A stretch of 64,000 nucleotides of DNA, from NCBI RefSeq assembly GCF_029714945.1, contig NZ_CP121634.1, positions 4,423,001-4,487,000 of the forward strand, read 5' to 3'. This document shows, in pieces, positions 10,671-21,157 of the stretch. The translations under genes and the position numbers were made by a program. The notes beneath the pieces are model-generated. The model saw nothing but the letters and a program-made list of their open reading frames with translations, was not told the origin of the DNA and ran no database searches. The DNA is from Bradyrhizobium sp. CIAT3101 (GTDB taxonomy: Bacteria; Pseudomonadota; Alphaproteobacteria; Rhizobiales; Xanthobacteraceae). Positions within the stretch are counted from its first letter, which is position 1. Each line of letters begins with the position of its first letter.

Positions 10671-12221
10671 ATGGCCGAACGATATCAGCACCGACCGTTT
10701 CCTTCCGACGACTTTGGTCGCGGTGGCGATCAGCATGGGAGAGCGGAGACCGATCCCTTGGCCGAACTCGCCCGCCTGATCGGACAGACCGATCCGTTCG
10801 CAGCGCAGGGTCGCCCAGGTGCGCCGCCGGCAGCAGCGCCAGCGCCTGCGCAAACTTATCAGGACGACGATTATTCGCAGGACGGCTATCAGCAGGACTA
10901 TGCCGAGCAGGCGGCCGCGCCGCAGCCGGGGCCGCCGTCGTGGATGCGGCGCGCCAACGTGCAGCCGCAGCCGGCGCCCGAGCCCGACTATCCCGTCGCC
11001 GTGAATCCCGTTCATCCCCTGCATCGCTATTCAGCCCAGCCGGCTGCGCCGGAGCCTGAGTTTCATCAGCCGCAGGCCTATCAGGATCGCGCCTACCAGG
11101 ATCAGGCTTACCAACAGCAGGCCTACCATCAGGAGCCGGCCCAGGAACAAGCGTACGAGCAGCCCGATCCTGCACGCTACGATGATGCGCTCTATGGGCG
11201 GCTCGAGTCGGGCGAGCAGGATTTTCAGCGTGAGCCGGCCTATCCGGACGACCCTTACGCGTTCCAGAGCGACTATCCCGAGGCCGATCTCGACGAGCCC
11301 AGGAAATCGCGCGGCGGCATGATGACGGTTGCCGCGATCCTCGCGCTGGCCGTGGTCGGAACTGGTGCGGCCTTCGCCTACAAGACCTATATCGGCTCGC
11401 CCCGCAGCGGCGAGCCGCCGATCATCAAGGCCGACAACACGCCGACCAAGATCGTGCCGGCGCCGTCGGACTCCTCGGCCAAGGTGCCGGACCGCATGGT
11501 GAGCGGCGACGGCAGCGAGAAGATCGTGCCGCGCGAGGAGGCGCCCGTCGATGTCAATGCCAAGGCGGCAGGTCCCCGCGTGGTGTTTCCGCCGCTGAAT
11601 CCGAATGCGAACCCGCCGCCGGTTGCGAGCGTGTCGCCGTCCAACATTCCGCCACAGAATGCCGGTCCGGTCCCGAGCAACGGGACGATGCCGAACAGTG
11701 CGCCGCGCTCGATCAAGACCGTGGCCGTGAAGGGTGATCAGACCGACAGCGCCGTGCCGCAGACCGCCGCTGCGTCAGCAGCCAAACCGGTCGCACCGCC
11801 GAAGCCTGTCGCTGTACCGGCCGCACCGCGTACGCCGCCGACCTCGGCTAATGCCAGCGCCAACCAGCCGCTCTCGCTGGCGCCGCAGGCTGGGCCCGCC
11901 GAGCCGGCGCAGCGGATGGCGGCGAACACTCCGACCCAAATCGCGCCCGCGCCCGGCGGCGGCGGTGGCTTCGTCGTGCAGGTGTCCTCGCAGCAGAGCG
12001 AGGATAGTGCCGCCGCGTCCTACCGGGTGCTGCAGAGCAAATACGGCAGTGTCCTCGGCGGCCGTTCGCCGGTCATCAAGCGCGTCGATCTGACCGATAA
12101 GGGCAAGGGGATCGTCTACCGCGCCTTCGCCGGACCATATGGCTCGGCCGACGAGGCGGTGCAGGCCTGCAACAATCTGAAGTCGGCTGGTCTGCCGTCC
12201 TGCTTCGTCCAGAGGAATTAG
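10671..12221 (+). CDS. SPOR-domain envelope protein with long disordered region
   Basis: Single-pass inner-membrane protein of 516 aa, likely binding denuded septal peptidoglycan. The cytoplasmic N-terminus is Pro/Gln/Ala-rich with a degenerate Tyr-Gln repeat (YQDRAYQDQAYQQQAYHQ). One transmembrane helix follows (MMTVAAILALAVVGTGAAFA), then a Pro/Ala-rich periplasmic linker. The C-terminal SPOR domain begins at GGGFVVQVSSQQSEDSA and ends GLPSCFVQRN. ATG 10671 was chosen over upstream codons because homologues begin MAERYQ-like. Placement between argS and scpA is the usual order for this group. Confidence 0.88.
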   Translation: MAERYQHRPFPSDDFGRGGDQHGRAETDPLAELARLIGQTDPFAAQGRPGAPPAAAPAPAQTYQDDDYSQDGYQQDYAEQAAAPQPGPPSWMRRANVQPQPAPEPDYPVAVNPVHPLHRYSAQPAAPEPEFHQPQAYQDRAYQDQAYQQQAYHQEPAQEQAYEQPDPARYDDALYGRLESGEQDFQREPAYPDDPYAFQSDYPEADLDEPRKSRGGMMTVAAILALAVVGTGAAFAYKTYIGSPRSGEPPIIKADNTPTKIVPAPSDSSAKVPDRMVSGDGSEKIVPREEAPVDVNAKAAGPRVVFPPLNPNANPPPVASVSPSNIPPQNAGPVPSNGTMPNSAPRSIKTVAVKGDQTDSAVPQTAAASAAKPVAPPKPVAVPAAPRTPPTSANASANQPLSLAPQAGPAEPAQRMAANTPTQIAPAPGGGGGFVVQVSSQQSEDSAAASYRVLQSKYGSVLGGRSPVIKRVDLTDKGKGIVYRAFAGPYGSADEAVQACNNLKSAGLPSCFVQRN

Positions 12222-12230
12222 CGGCCGTTT

Positions 12231-12254
12231 CCTTGACCCCCTCCCGGGGCAAGG
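12231..12254 (+). terminator. Stem-loop after the SPOR gene
   Basis: CCTTGACCCC and GGGGCAAGG pair with one bulged A around a CTCCC loop. There is no clean T-run (TTAATC follows), so it may be a weak terminator or an mRNA-processing hairpin before the nagZ relic and scpA. Confidence 0.35.
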
Positions 12255-12267
12255 TTAATCGGCCCCT

Positions 12268-12711
12268 ATGAGCACGCGGGCCTTCAATACCGGCGCATCC
12301 GGAACGGAACTGACCGCCGCCAGGCGGGCGTTTGGCCGTGCTGAATGCCCATGGGACTTCATTCCCTTCAGTCGCCGCATCGGAATTGGCACGCAAGTCC
12401 CGGTGCCGCTTAGAGAATCGATCGCTATTGGGGTAACCGCGACCAATCGCGGCGACCTCAGCATTCCCGTGGATGGCGCTGCCGAGCCCGCCCATCCAAT
12501 GACGACTTCTGCGACAATGATTGCTCAGGTGATTCGCAGTGCAGTCGGGTTCCAGGGTTTGTTAATGAGTGATGACGTGCCGATGAACGCGCTGTCCGGA
12601 GGCATCGCCGGGCGAATTCGCGCCATCTTCGCAGCCGGCTGCGACACGGCGCCTTACAGCAATGACAATGCGGAACTGGACGCATTGACCGCAACCACGG
12701 CATCCGCATGA
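12268..12711 (+). pseudogene. nagZ: Degenerate beta-N-acetylhexosaminidase (nagZ relic)
   Basis: A 147-codon frame where a NagZ of about 340 aa is expected. The first 35 residues still read like NagZ (MSTRAFNTGASGTELTAARR, PWDFIPF). The next recognisable piece is far into the family (TTSATMIAQVIRSAVGFQG, LLMSDDVPMNALSGG, AAGCD), and the end fits a NagZ C-terminus. The nucleophile Asp (first Asp of SDD) survives, but the whole central barrel with the KHIPGHG and DSH loop is gone, so N-acetylglucosaminidase activity should be lost. The stop overlaps scpA by four bases (ATGA), so translation through the relic may still couple to scpA. Confidence 0.82.
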
Positions 12712-13547
12712 CCGCAGAAATCCTATCGTTTGAAACCGGGCGGCCCGCAGAGCTGGCCGAGGATGAACCGGCGCTGGTCGTCGACGTCGAGGGCTATGAA
12801 GGTCCGCTCGACCTGTTGCTCGCGCTGGCGCGAAACCAGAAGGTCGATCTCGCCAAGATCTCGATCCTGGCGCTGGCCGACCAGTACCTCCACTTCATCG
12901 AAGCTGCGCGAAAGATCCGGCTCGAGCTTGCCGCCGACTATCTCGTGATGGCCGCCTGGCTTGCCTTCCTGAAATCGCGCCTGCTGCTGCCGGAGCCGCC
13001 GAGTGCGGAAGGTCCGAGCGCCGAGGAAATGGCAACCGCGCTCGCCAACCGTCTGCGTCGCCTGGAAGCCATTCGCGAAGCCGCCAACCGGCTGATGAAC
13101 CGGCAGCAATTGCTGCGCGACATTTTCCCGCGCGGTGAGCCCGAGCAGATCGCCGAGATCAGGCATCCGAAATATACCGCGACGCTGTACGACCTGCTCA
13201 CGGCCTATGCCTCCCAGCGCCAGTCGCGCGTGCTGGCGAGCGTGCATCTGGCCAAGCGCACGGTGTGGTCGCTCGCCGAGGCGCGCGCCACGCTGGAGCG
13301 GCTGGTCGGCAGCATCACCGAACAGGACGATTGGGGCGTGCTCGACGATTTCCTGGTCCGTCACGTCGCCGATCCGACGCAGCGTGCGACGGTGTTCGCC
13401 TCGAGCTTCGCCGCTGCGCTTGAGCTCGTGCGCGAAGGTCAACTCGAGCTGAACCAGAAAGAGGCGTTTGCGCCCATCTATTTCCGGAAGGGGCGCCCGA
13501 AGCCGGTCGTGGACGCAGCTCCTGCGCCCGATGCGCCGGTCGGTTAA
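12708..13547 (+). CDS. scpA: Segregation and condensation protein A
   Basis: Kleisin subunit (279 aa) bridging SMC heads in the SMC-ScpAB chromosome condensin. The N-terminal family signature YEGPLDLLLALARNQKVDL is followed by ISILALADQYLHFI and the helix LVMAAWLAFLKSRLLLP. The C-terminal winged-helix region ends in the charged QLELNQKEAFAPIYF. It overlaps the nagZ relic at ATGA, and scpB follows 21 bp later, so scpAB form an operon. Confidence 0.95.
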   Translation: MTAEILSFETGRPAELAEDEPALVVDVEGYEGPLDLLLALARNQKVDLAKISILALADQYLHFIEAARKIRLELAADYLVMAAWLAFLKSRLLLPEPPSAEGPSAEEMATALANRLRRLEAIREAANRLMNRQQLLRDIFPRGEPEQIAEIRHPKYTATLYDLLTAYASQRQSRVLASVHLAKRTVWSLAEARATLERLVGSITEQDDWGVLDDFLVRHVADPTQRATVFASSFAAALELVREGQLELNQKEAFAPIYFRKGRPKPVVDAAPAPDAPVG

Positions 13548-13568
13548 GTGCAAGAAGGAGAAGCTGCC

Positions 13569-14321
13569 ATGGCAAGCCTGGCTGAAGTGCGGGTAGAAGA
13601 GGCCGAGCCGATGGAGAACGAGTCCCAGGCACGTCCCGAAGAATTGCGGCTGCTGGAAGCGCTGCTGTTTGCTTCGAATGAACCACTGGATACGGCGACG
13701 CTGGCCAAGCGCATGCCCGAGGGCGTCGACGTCAAGGCCGCGCTTGAGCAGCTCCAGGCCGACTACGCCTTGCGCGGCGTGAACCTCGTGCGGGTCGCCA
13801 ACAAATGGACGTTCCGCACCGCCGGCGATCTGTCCTGGCTGATGACGCGCGAGAGCACCGAGACCCGCCGCCTGTCGCGCGCGGCGATCGAGGTTCTGGC
13901 GATCATCGCCTATCACCAGCCGGTGACGCGCGCCGAGATCGAAGAGATCCGCGGTGTCGTCACCTCCAAGGGCACGCTCGACGTGCTGCTGGAGACGGGC
14001 TGGATCAAGCCGCGCGGTCGTCGCAAGACGCCCGGCCGCCCGCTGACCTTCGGAACCACTGAGGACTTCCTGTCGCAGTTCACCCTGGAACAGCTTGGCG
14101 ACCTGCCGGGCCTGGAGGAACTGAAGGGCACCGGCCTGCTGGATTCGCGCCTGCCGACCGGCTTCAGCGTACCGACGCCCTCGGATGACCCGGCGCTGCG
14201 TGAGGACGAGGATCCCCTGGAACCGGGCGAGGACCTCGATCTGGCGCTGGCGCCCGCGGCCGAGCCCGAGACGCCGCCGGAAGGCGGCAATGAGGGCGGC
14301 GAGGGCGGGAGCGAGGAGTGA
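13569..14321 (+). CDS. scpB: Segregation and condensation protein B
   Basis: ScpB (250 aa), winged-helix partner of ScpA. Family motifs include LRLLEALLFASNEPLD, RLSRAAIEVLAIIAYHQPVT and GVVTSKGTLDVLLE. It has an acidic, low-complexity tail rich in Glu, Gly and Pro (about residues 205-250), common in alphaproteobacterial ScpB. ATG 13569 was preferred to GTG 13548 because AAGGAG lies nine bases before it. Confidence 0.94.
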   Translation: MASLAEVRVEEAEPMENESQARPEELRLLEALLFASNEPLDTATLAKRMPEGVDVKAALEQLQADYALRGVNLVRVANKWTFRTAGDLSWLMTRESTETRRLSRAAIEVLAIIAYHQPVTRAEIEEIRGVVTSKGTLDVLLETGWIKPRGRRKTPGRPLTFGTTEDFLSQFTLEQLGDLPGLEELKGTGLLDSRLPTGFSVPTPSDDPALREDEDPLEPGEDLDLALAPAAEPETPPEGGNEGGEGGSEE

Positions 14322-14487
14322 TCCTCCGCTCTTCCACGGGCCCCCTGCGACCAGTTAACACTAGCAAGATTACGTAGCGCCAACAGCGAATTGGCGCTGC
14401 CTTGGTCCTTGTTTTTGAGGCCTGCGAAGCCTACGTTCCGGTCAAGATCGGCCGGGTCCCGGCCATGCGCGTTTGGAGGGTTGCAGG

Positions 14488-14721
14488 ATGGGTTCACTTA
14501 GCATTTGGCACTGGATCTTGGTGATCGCAGTGGTCCTGCTGCTGTTTGGCCGCGGCAAGATTTCGGATCTGATGGGCGACGTGGCGCAGGGCATCAAGGC
14601 CTTCAAGAAGGGCATGCAGGACGACGACAAGCCCGCCGAGAAGCAGGAGCCCTCGAAGTCCATCGAGCACAATGCCGCGCCGACCGCGGCGCGATCCGAC
14701 GTCGGCAGCAAGGCCGTCTGA
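14488..14721 (+). CDS. tatA: Twin-arginine translocase subunit TatA
   Basis: Small pore-forming Tat component, 77 aa. The single N-terminal helix ([19 protein letters not shown]) is followed by the amphipathic helix [17 protein letters not shown], which carries the conserved FGRGKI hinge. The tail is hydrophilic. Start ATG 14488 has GGAGG eight bases upstream. It is first of tatABC; 166 bp without a gene separate it from scpB. Confidence 0.95.
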   Translation: MGSLSIWHWILVIAVVLLLFGRGKISDLMGDVAQGIKAFKKGMQDDDKPAEKQEPSKSIEHNAAPTAARSDVGSKAV

Positions 14722-14809
14722 GCCAGGAGCACGCGAGACGCGGGAAGCGGACCCGATCCTGCGCGTGAGGGATTGGGCCGATCGTGGCTTTGCGTGAACG
14801 GAAGACGTC

Positions 14810-15328
14810 ATGTTCGACATCGGCTGGAGTGAGCTGGTTCTGATCGGGGTCGTGGCCCTGGTCGCCATTGGCCCGAAAGAGCTGCCGGGCGTGCTGCGCA
14901 TGGTCGGCCAATGGATGGGCAAGGCCCGCAAAATGGCTGCCGAATTCCAGGGCCAGTTCCAGGAAGCGATGCGCGAGGCCGAGATGGCCGACCTCAAGAA
15001 GAGCTTCGACGAGGTCAAGGAAGCCGCCTCCGGCTTCACCGGCGGCGGTCTGATGACCTCGCTGCAGAAGGACGTCAGCGACGCGCTTCGCGTCGATGCG
15101 CTCGACAAGCCGGCTGAGACGCCCACGACAACTGCCGTCGAACCGCCGGCAAGTCCGACCACGCCGGAAGCCCCGACACCGGAGACCTTCGTGGAAACGG
15201 AAGCGCATTCGGCCGTGAATGAGCCGCTCGCCATCACCCGTGAAGTCGAGCAGGCGCCGGTCGCACAGGACACTGTTACTCAAGACACGGCGCCATCCGA
15301 AGCGATCAAGGACGCCAAAGCGTCATGA
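14810..15328 (+). CDS. tatB: Twin-arginine translocase subunit TatB
   Basis: Tat receptor-complex subunit, 172 aa. The N-terminus [21 protein letters not shown] has the TatB-type Glu in the membrane helix, followed by [20 protein letters not shown] and the helix [17 protein letters not shown]. The remaining 90 residues are a Pro/Thr/Ala-rich tail, longer than in enterics but usual in rhizobia. It overlaps tatC by ATGA. Confidence 0.95.
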   Translation: MFDIGWSELVLIGVVALVAIGPKELPGVLRMVGQWMGKARKMAAEFQGQFQEAMREAEMADLKKSFDEVKEAASGFTGGGLMTSLQKDVSDALRVDALDKPAETPTTTAVEPPASPTTPEAPTPETFVETEAHSAVNEPLAITREVEQAPVAQDTVTQDTAPSEAIKDAKAS

Positions 15329-16137
15329 GCGACGCCGATATCGAGGCCAGCAAAGCCCCGCTGATGGACCATCTGATCGAGCTGCGGTCGCGGCTGATCA
15401 AGGCGCTGCTCGGCTTTGGCGTAGCCTTCATCTTCTGCTTCTTCTTCGCCAAGCAGATCTACAACGTGCTGGTCTGGCCGTTCGTGTGGGTCGCGGGCGC
15501 CGAGAACTCGAAGTTCATCTATACGGCGCTGCTGGAATATTTCATCACCCAGCTCAAGCTTGCGCTGTTCGGCGCCGGCTTCATCTCATTCCCGATCGTC
15601 GCGACGCAGATCTACAAGTTCGTCGCGCCCGGCCTCTACAAGCACGAGAAGCAGGCCTTCCTGCCGTATCTGGTCGCGACGCCGTTCTTCTTCGTGCTTG
15701 GCGCGGCGCTGGTTTATTTCGTTGTGCTGCCGATGCTGGTCCGCTTCTCGCTCGGCATGCAGCAGATGGGCGGCGATGAGACCGCGCAGATCCAGCTTCT
15801 GCCCAAGGTCGGCGAATATCTCTCGCTGATGATGTCGCTGATCTTCGCCTTCGGCATCGCCTTCCAGCTTCCGGTGATCCTGACGCTGCTCGGGCGGGTC
15901 GGCATCATCACGTCCAAGATGCTGCGCGAGAAGCGCCGCTATTTCATCGTTCTGGCCTTCATCATCGCGGCAGTCCTGACGCCGCCGGATATCCTCAGCC
16001 AGTGCTCGCTCGCGATTCCGCTGCTTGCGCTGTACGAGGGCTCGATCATCGCAGTCTCGATGGTGGAGAAGAAGGCAGCCGCCTCGAAGACGACTACCGG
16101 CACGGACGTATCGACGCCGGCCAATCCGGCGGAGTAG
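15325..16137 (+). CDS. tatC: Twin-arginine translocase subunit TatC
   Basis: Six-helix receptor (270 aa) that binds twin-arginine signal peptides together with TatB. It starts with the conserved cytoplasmic [15 protein letters not shown]. The periplasmic and loop motifs include [16 protein letters not shown] and the later [19 protein letters not shown] stretch (read here as [18 protein letters not shown]). The C-terminal tail is hydrophilic. Translationally coupled to tatB by a four-base overlap. Confidence 0.96.
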   Translation: MSDADIEASKAPLMDHLIELRSRLIKALLGFGVAFIFCFFFAKQIYNVLVWPFVWVAGAENSKFIYTALLEYFITQLKLALFGAGFISFPIVATQIYKFVAPGLYKHEKQAFLPYLVATPFFFVLGAALVYFVVLPMLVRFSLGMQQMGGDETAQIQLLPKVGEYLSLMMSLIFAFGIAFQLPVILTLLGRVGIITSKMLREKRRYFIVLAFIIAAVLTPPDILSQCSLAIPLLALYEGSIIAVSMVEKKAAASKTTTGTDVSTPANPAE

Positions 16138-16155
16138 GGCGCCTCGCCCACCGGT

Positions 16156-16252
16156 GTCATTCCCCGCCAAGGCGGGGAATCCAGTACGCCGCGGCCTCTC
16201 GGAGAATCGCTCCCGTCTCTGGAATACTGGGTCACCCGCCTTCGCGGGTGAC
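16156..16252. repeat. Two-hairpin intergenic palindromic repeat
   Basis: Two hairpins frame the element: ATTCCCCGCC-AA-GGCGGGGAAT at 16159-16180 and GTCACCCGC-CTTC-GCGGGTGAC at 16231-16252. The middle (CCAGTACGCCGCGG ... TCTGGAATACTGG) is itself partly self-complementary. This is the type of REP/BIME-like element I know from Bradyrhizobium and Rhodopseudomonas intergenic DNA. It separates tatC from serS and could end tat transcription. Confidence 0.8.
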
Positions 16253-16305
16253 GACAGCTGTGCTAGGGGATGCCAGTCATTGCTGACTTACAACGTTGGC
16301 GTTGA

Positions 16306-17667
<1,362 letters not shown>

Positions 17668-17741
17668 CGAAGCGTTTTCGCGCGAAGTGGGAACCGGTTC
17701 GCGTCAAGAAAAAGCGTTACCCGTCTGAAACGCAGAAACGT
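17668..17741. repeat. Rhizobial intergenic repeat containing GAACCGGTTC
   Basis: Begins directly after the serS stop. It has the core CGTTTTCGCGCGAAGTGGGA, then the palindrome GAACCGGTTC (17691-17700), GCGTCAAGAAAAAGCG and GTCTGAAACGCAGAAACG. This sequence type is widespread between genes in rhizobia (from memory). No coding potential. Confidence 0.7.
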
Positions 17742-17805
17742 TTGGTTGCGAAGATCGGGCGGCCGGTTATCCTGCTGGCCATCCGTCAACGCGAACCGAT
17801 CGTCC

Positions 17806-18171
17806 ATGGCCTTGCACCGCGACATCTTCTGGGTCGGCCGACAATGGGCGGTGACAGGTGCCGGCATCCAGGCCGTCGACCAGCGCTTGCGCGGCGTGCT
17901 CGACATCGGCATCGCGCGGCTCTGGGACGACGCGTATGTGCAAAGCCGGCGCGCCAAGCCGGGCGTCAACGTCGAGGATTTTGACAAGGCGGTGACGGTC
18001 GCGCGTGAGCGCTTTGCAGAGACGCCCGAGTCGGCCCCGTTGGTTGCGCAGCTGAAGACGCTCGGGGTGATTGAGACACATGCCGTCAGCCCCGCCGAGC
18101 CGGCGATGCAGCTGCGCGCGGAGGGCAAGCTTGCGCGCTTCCTGCCGCAATGGCGCGTCCGCCGTCAATAA
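17806..18171 (+). CDS. Hypothetical protein, 121 aa
   Basis: No named family recognised. Starting from ATG 17806 the protein reads MALHRDIFWVGRQWAVTGAG and continues with a helix around QAVDQRLRGVLDIGIARLW and a C-terminal RFLPQWRVRRQ. It is soluble and mixed alpha/beta. Short proteins of this shape next to serS/surE are, to my recollection, conserved in Bradyrhizobium. Its last seven bases overlap, tail to tail, the end of the gene on the other strand at 18165. Confidence 0.65.
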   Translation: MALHRDIFWVGRQWAVTGAGIQAVDQRLRGVLDIGIARLWDDAYVQSRRAKPGVNVEDFDKAVTVARERFAETPESAPLVAQLKTLGVIETHAVSPAEPAMQLRAEGKLARFLPQWRVRRQ

Positions 18172-18923
18172 TGCATCGGGCCTGGATAGGCCGGGCTGAT
18201 CCGGAAGTCGCTGTTTGTGTCCATCGCGCGTGAGCGGCGCCGTGCCGGCGCACAGCCGTGGCGCGTTGCGACCTTGCCGTGGCCGCAGTCGCTCGGCCGT
18301 TCGTCCGACGACAATCTTGATGAGGTATCCGCATCCGGCTTCACCGCAGCCGTGACGCAAGGGCCATCGCGCGGACAGCGTTTTGGTACGCATTTGCCTC
18401 GTAGGAATTCGAGATCATAGACCTGTCCGGACATCGTGACCTGGCCGTTGCACAGGCAAGCGCCGGCGACCGTCATCTGGCCACCAAGGCAATTGTCCGC
18501 ATTGGCTCGCACGCAGGTGCCGCCCGGATCTGGCCCCGCCGCCATCAACTCGAATCCGGCCGGGCAGGTGCATCGCCCATCGCTCGCGGTGCCGCCGACG
18601 CAAGTGATGGTGATCAGCGCACGCGGTGGGACGGAGGGTGGTGCGATGTCGGTGATGCAGGCGCCGCCCTCGACATGGGAGTTGGGTGGGCAGGCGAGCG
18701 GCGAGGTCGTCGCATTGGTCTCGGCCGGGGCAGGAGGTGGGCTCGGCTCCGGCGCTGCAGGAGCTGGCGCGGGCGCAACGGGGGCCGACTTGGCGGCGCA
18801 GACGCCGTTGCGGAACTCCTGCCAGGGAAAGCAGCGGTCCGCAGGTCCCGAATCCTGGGCCCAGCCGCCGCCTGTCACGCAGAGGCCGAAACCGAGGAGG
18901 ATAGCGGCTGCAAAGCGGGTCAT
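18165..18923 (-). CDS. Secreted Cys- and Pro-rich hypothetical protein, 252 aa
   Basis: Signal peptide MTRFAAAILLGFGLCVTGGG with cleavage near WAQDS. After it come a Cys pair (DRCFPWQEFRNGVCAA), a Pro/Ala linker (about residues 47-70), and several short modules of the type C-P-x4-H/E-x-G-x-C (LACPPNSHVEGGACIT, GRCTCPAGFELMAAG, DNCLGGQMTVAGACLC). The modules look like small disulfide-closed loops of the EGF/TNFR-like kind. The last 60 residues are basic and less ordered. Function unknown; periplasmic or surface location inferred. Confidence 0.7.
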   Translation of the reverse strand: MTRFAAAILLGFGLCVTGGGWAQDSGPADRCFPWQEFRNGVCAAKSAPVAPAPAPAAPEPSPPPAPAETNATTSPLACPPNSHVEGGACITDIAPPSVPPRALITITCVGGTASDGRCTCPAGFELMAAGPDPGGTCVRANADNCLGGQMTVAGACLCNGQVTMSGQVYDLEFLRGKCVPKRCPRDGPCVTAAVKPDADTSSRLSSDERPSDCGHGKVATRHGCAPARRRSRAMDTNSDFRISPAYPGPMHY

Positions 18924-19105
18924 TCGGTGCCCGGTCGCCTGAAAATGCGCGGTAAAACTAGGATGCGGTGTTGCGGCGCCGCAATGAGCTAGATCACAGA
19001 AGAGACCTGCATTGCGTCAGCCGAATTCCCGCCTGCAGCCGGTTTGCCTGATCCGCCATAGCCGGATAAGACGGCCTGACCCCAGTTCAGGAATCGACCA
19101 CCGGC

Positions 19106-19873
19106 ATGCGCATTCTCTGCACCAATGACGACGGCATCCACGCTCCCGGCCTCAAGGTCGTGGAGGAGATCGCACGCGCGCTGTCCGACGACGTCTGGGT
19201 GGTGGCGCCCGAGCTTGATCAGTCCGGCGTTTCGCATTCGCTGTCGCTGAACGATCCATTGCGCCTGCGCGAAGTCGGGCCTCGGCACTTCGCAGTGCGC
19301 GGCACGCCGACCGACTGCGTCATCATGGGCGCGCGCCATATCCTTGGCGCCAAGCTGCCGGATGTCGTGCTCTCCGGCGTCAACAAGGGCCGCAACGTTG
19401 CTGAGGATGTGGTCTATTCCGGCACCATCGCGGGCGCGCTCGAAGGCACCATCTTGGGGATTCCGTCATTCGCGCTCTCGCAGGAATTCAGCGTCGAGAC
19501 GCGCGAACGGCCGCCGTGGGATACCGCGCGCAAATTCGGTCCCGATATCCTGCGCAAGGTGATCAAGGCCGGCATCCCGAAGGACACCGTCATCAACGTC
19601 AACTTTCCGTCCTGTACGCCGGAAGAGGTGCTCGGCATTCGCGTCACGCGGCAGGGCAAGCGCAATCTCGGCTTCCTCAGGATCGACGAACGCAGGGATG
19701 GTCGCAACAATCCCTATTTCTGGATCGGCTTCGAACGCGCGGCGATGATGGACACGCCGGCCGAAGGCACTGATCTCGCGGCGCTGCGCGAGCGCTACGT
19801 CTCGGTCACGCCGCTGCGGCTCGACCGCACCAATGAAGCGTTTTCCGAAGAGCTGAGCGCGACGTTAAAGTAA
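19106..19873 (+). CDS. surE: 5'/3'-nucleotidase SurE
   Basis: Metal-dependent survival-protein nucleotidase, 255 aa, hydrolysing nucleoside monophosphates. It starts MRILCTNDDGIHAPGL with the DD metal pair at residues 8-9. Other signatures are VVAPELDQSGVSHSL, GTPTDCVIMGA and LSGVNKGRNVAEDVVYSGT. Length is normal. pcm lies 633 bp downstream, but a receiver-protein gene on the other strand sits between them. Confidence 0.96.
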   Translation: MRILCTNDDGIHAPGLKVVEEIARALSDDVWVVAPELDQSGVSHSLSLNDPLRLREVGPRHFAVRGTPTDCVIMGARHILGAKLPDVVLSGVNKGRNVAEDVVYSGTIAGALEGTILGIPSFALSQEFSVETRERPPWDTARKFGPDILRKVIKAGIPKDTVINVNFPSCTPEEVLGIRVTRQGKRNLGFLRIDERRDGRNNPYFWIGFERAAMMDTPAEGTDLAALRERYVSVTPLRLDRTNEAFSEELSATLK

Positions 19874-19893
19874 GGACGATCTGGAAACAGCGG

Positions 19894-20265
19894 CTAGCTG
19901 CTGCGAAGCGCGGCTTCGATGGTCTTGCCGAGCGCGTCGAGCTGAAACGGCTTCTGAAGCGCCGGCCGGTCGCGGTATTGCTCGGGCAGGCCCGACGAGC
20001 CGTAGCCGGTGGCAAAGATGAACGGGCAACCCTTTTCCCGGATCAGATCGGCAACCGGCGAGATGACCTTGCCATTGACGTTGACGTCGAGAATGGCGAT
20101 GTCGAACTCGGTGGCCTGGGCCAGCCGCAGGGCCTCGTTGATGTCGCCCGCTTCGGCCGCGACCTTGTAACCGAGCTCTTCCAGCATATCCGCGACCATC
20201 ATTCTGATCATGACCTCGTCTTCGACGAGGAATACAGAGCGGCCCGAAAGCCCGGTCGCGGTCAT
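19894..20265 (-). CDS. Stand-alone CheY-like response regulator
   Basis: Single receiver domain (123 aa from Met 20265; Met 20286 is possible). The acidic pocket is FLVEDEVMIR, the phospho-acceptor Asp is in AILDVNVNGK, the switch Thr/Tyr region is FIFATGYGSSGLP and the Lys is in LQKPFQL. AAGGA ten bases before 20265 supports that start. There is no output domain, so it probably acts by protein contact or as a phosphate sink. The partner kinase is not in the immediate neighbourhood. Confidence 0.88.
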   Translation of the reverse strand: MTATGLSGRSVFLVEDEVMIRMMVADMLEELGYKVAAEAGDINEALRLAQATEFDIAILDVNVNGKVISPVADLIREKGCPFIFATGYGSSGLPEQYRDRPALQKPFQLDALGKTIEAALRSS

Positions 20266-20421
20266 TGTCGTTGAGTCCTTGCCCATCTCTGGAAAACGTT
20301 CGCAGATAACATGAATCGACGCAATGCGCGTTTCGGCCAGCTGACGCCCGAAAACGGCGTTTGCGGTGCGCCCGCTGCAAGCCAATTTATGGTCAAATAC
20401 CGCAGCAAAAGGCTATCATAG

Positions 20422-20437
20422 GTTCCAGAGCAGGAAC
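20422..20437. promoter_or_regulatory. Palindrome GTTCC-N6-GGAAC between pcm and the response regulator
   Basis: GTTCCAGAGCAGGAAC is a perfect five-base dyad with a six-base spacer, centred about 78 bp before pcm and about 165 bp before the receiver gene. It could be an operator for either promoter. No protein is assigned. Confidence 0.3.
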
Positions 20438-20506
20438 AGGATTCTCGCCCGGGCCCGAGCGACGCGTGCGATGATCCGGCCCTCCGACGAGACGATATAA
20501 GCAGCG

Positions 20507-21157
20507 ATGACCTCCAATCAGCCCCCGCCGGAAAAGATGATGTTTCAGCTCACGCTGAGGCGTCGCGGCATCAGCGATCAGATCGTGTTGCGGACCATGG
20601 AAGAGGTGCCGCGCGATCTGTTCGTCGAGGCCGCCGATCGCGACGCTGCCTATCGTGACAGCGCGCTGCCGATCGCCTGCGGGCAGACCATCAGCCAGCC
20701 CTTCGTCGTCGCCTATATGACCGAGCAGCTTCAGCTCCAGAAGAGCCACCGCGTGCTCGAGATCGGGGCTGGCTCCGGCTATCAGGCTGCTGTGCTGTCG
20801 CGGCTGACGCGCGAGGTGCTGACGGTCGAGCGCTACCGCAAGCTCGCTGATGCGGCGCGCGCCAGACTCGAGAAGCTCAACTGTCACAACGTCGAGGTGA
20901 TGCTCGGCGACGGCCTCAATCTGCCGCCGAACATCGGCCCGTTCGACCGGATCATCGTCACGGCCGCCGTGGAGCAGATTCCGGAGAATCTGGTCGAGCG
21001 GCTCGAGGTCGGTGGCATCCTGATCGCGCCGGTCGGCCCGCATCAGGGCGTGCAGACGCTGACCCGTCTGCGCCGGACCGAAGCCGGGATCGAACGCAGG
21101 GAACTCGTCGAGGTCCGTTTCGTGCCGGCGCTGCCGGGAGTGGCGCGGGAGCTGTAG
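20507..21157 (+). CDS. pcm: Protein-L-isoaspartate O-methyltransferase
   Basis: SAM-dependent repair enzyme (216 aa) that methylates L-isoaspartyl residues in aged proteins. The family entry motif is [20 protein letters not shown]. The SAM-binding motif I is [16 protein letters not shown], and the post-motif region is [21 protein letters not shown]. The Ser/Thr-rich pocket TISQP is intact. The surE-pcm association is classical, although here a divergent gene interrupts it. Confidence 0.95.
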   Translation: MTSNQPPPEKMMFQLTLRRRGISDQIVLRTMEEVPRDLFVEAADRDAAYRDSALPIACGQTISQPFVVAYMTEQLQLQKSHRVLEIGAGSGYQAAVLSRLTREVLTVERYRKLADAARARLEKLNCHNVEVMLGDGLNLPPNIGPFDRIIVTAAVEQIPENLVERLEVGGILIAPVGPHQGVQTLTRLRRTEAGIERRELVEVRFVPALPGVAREL

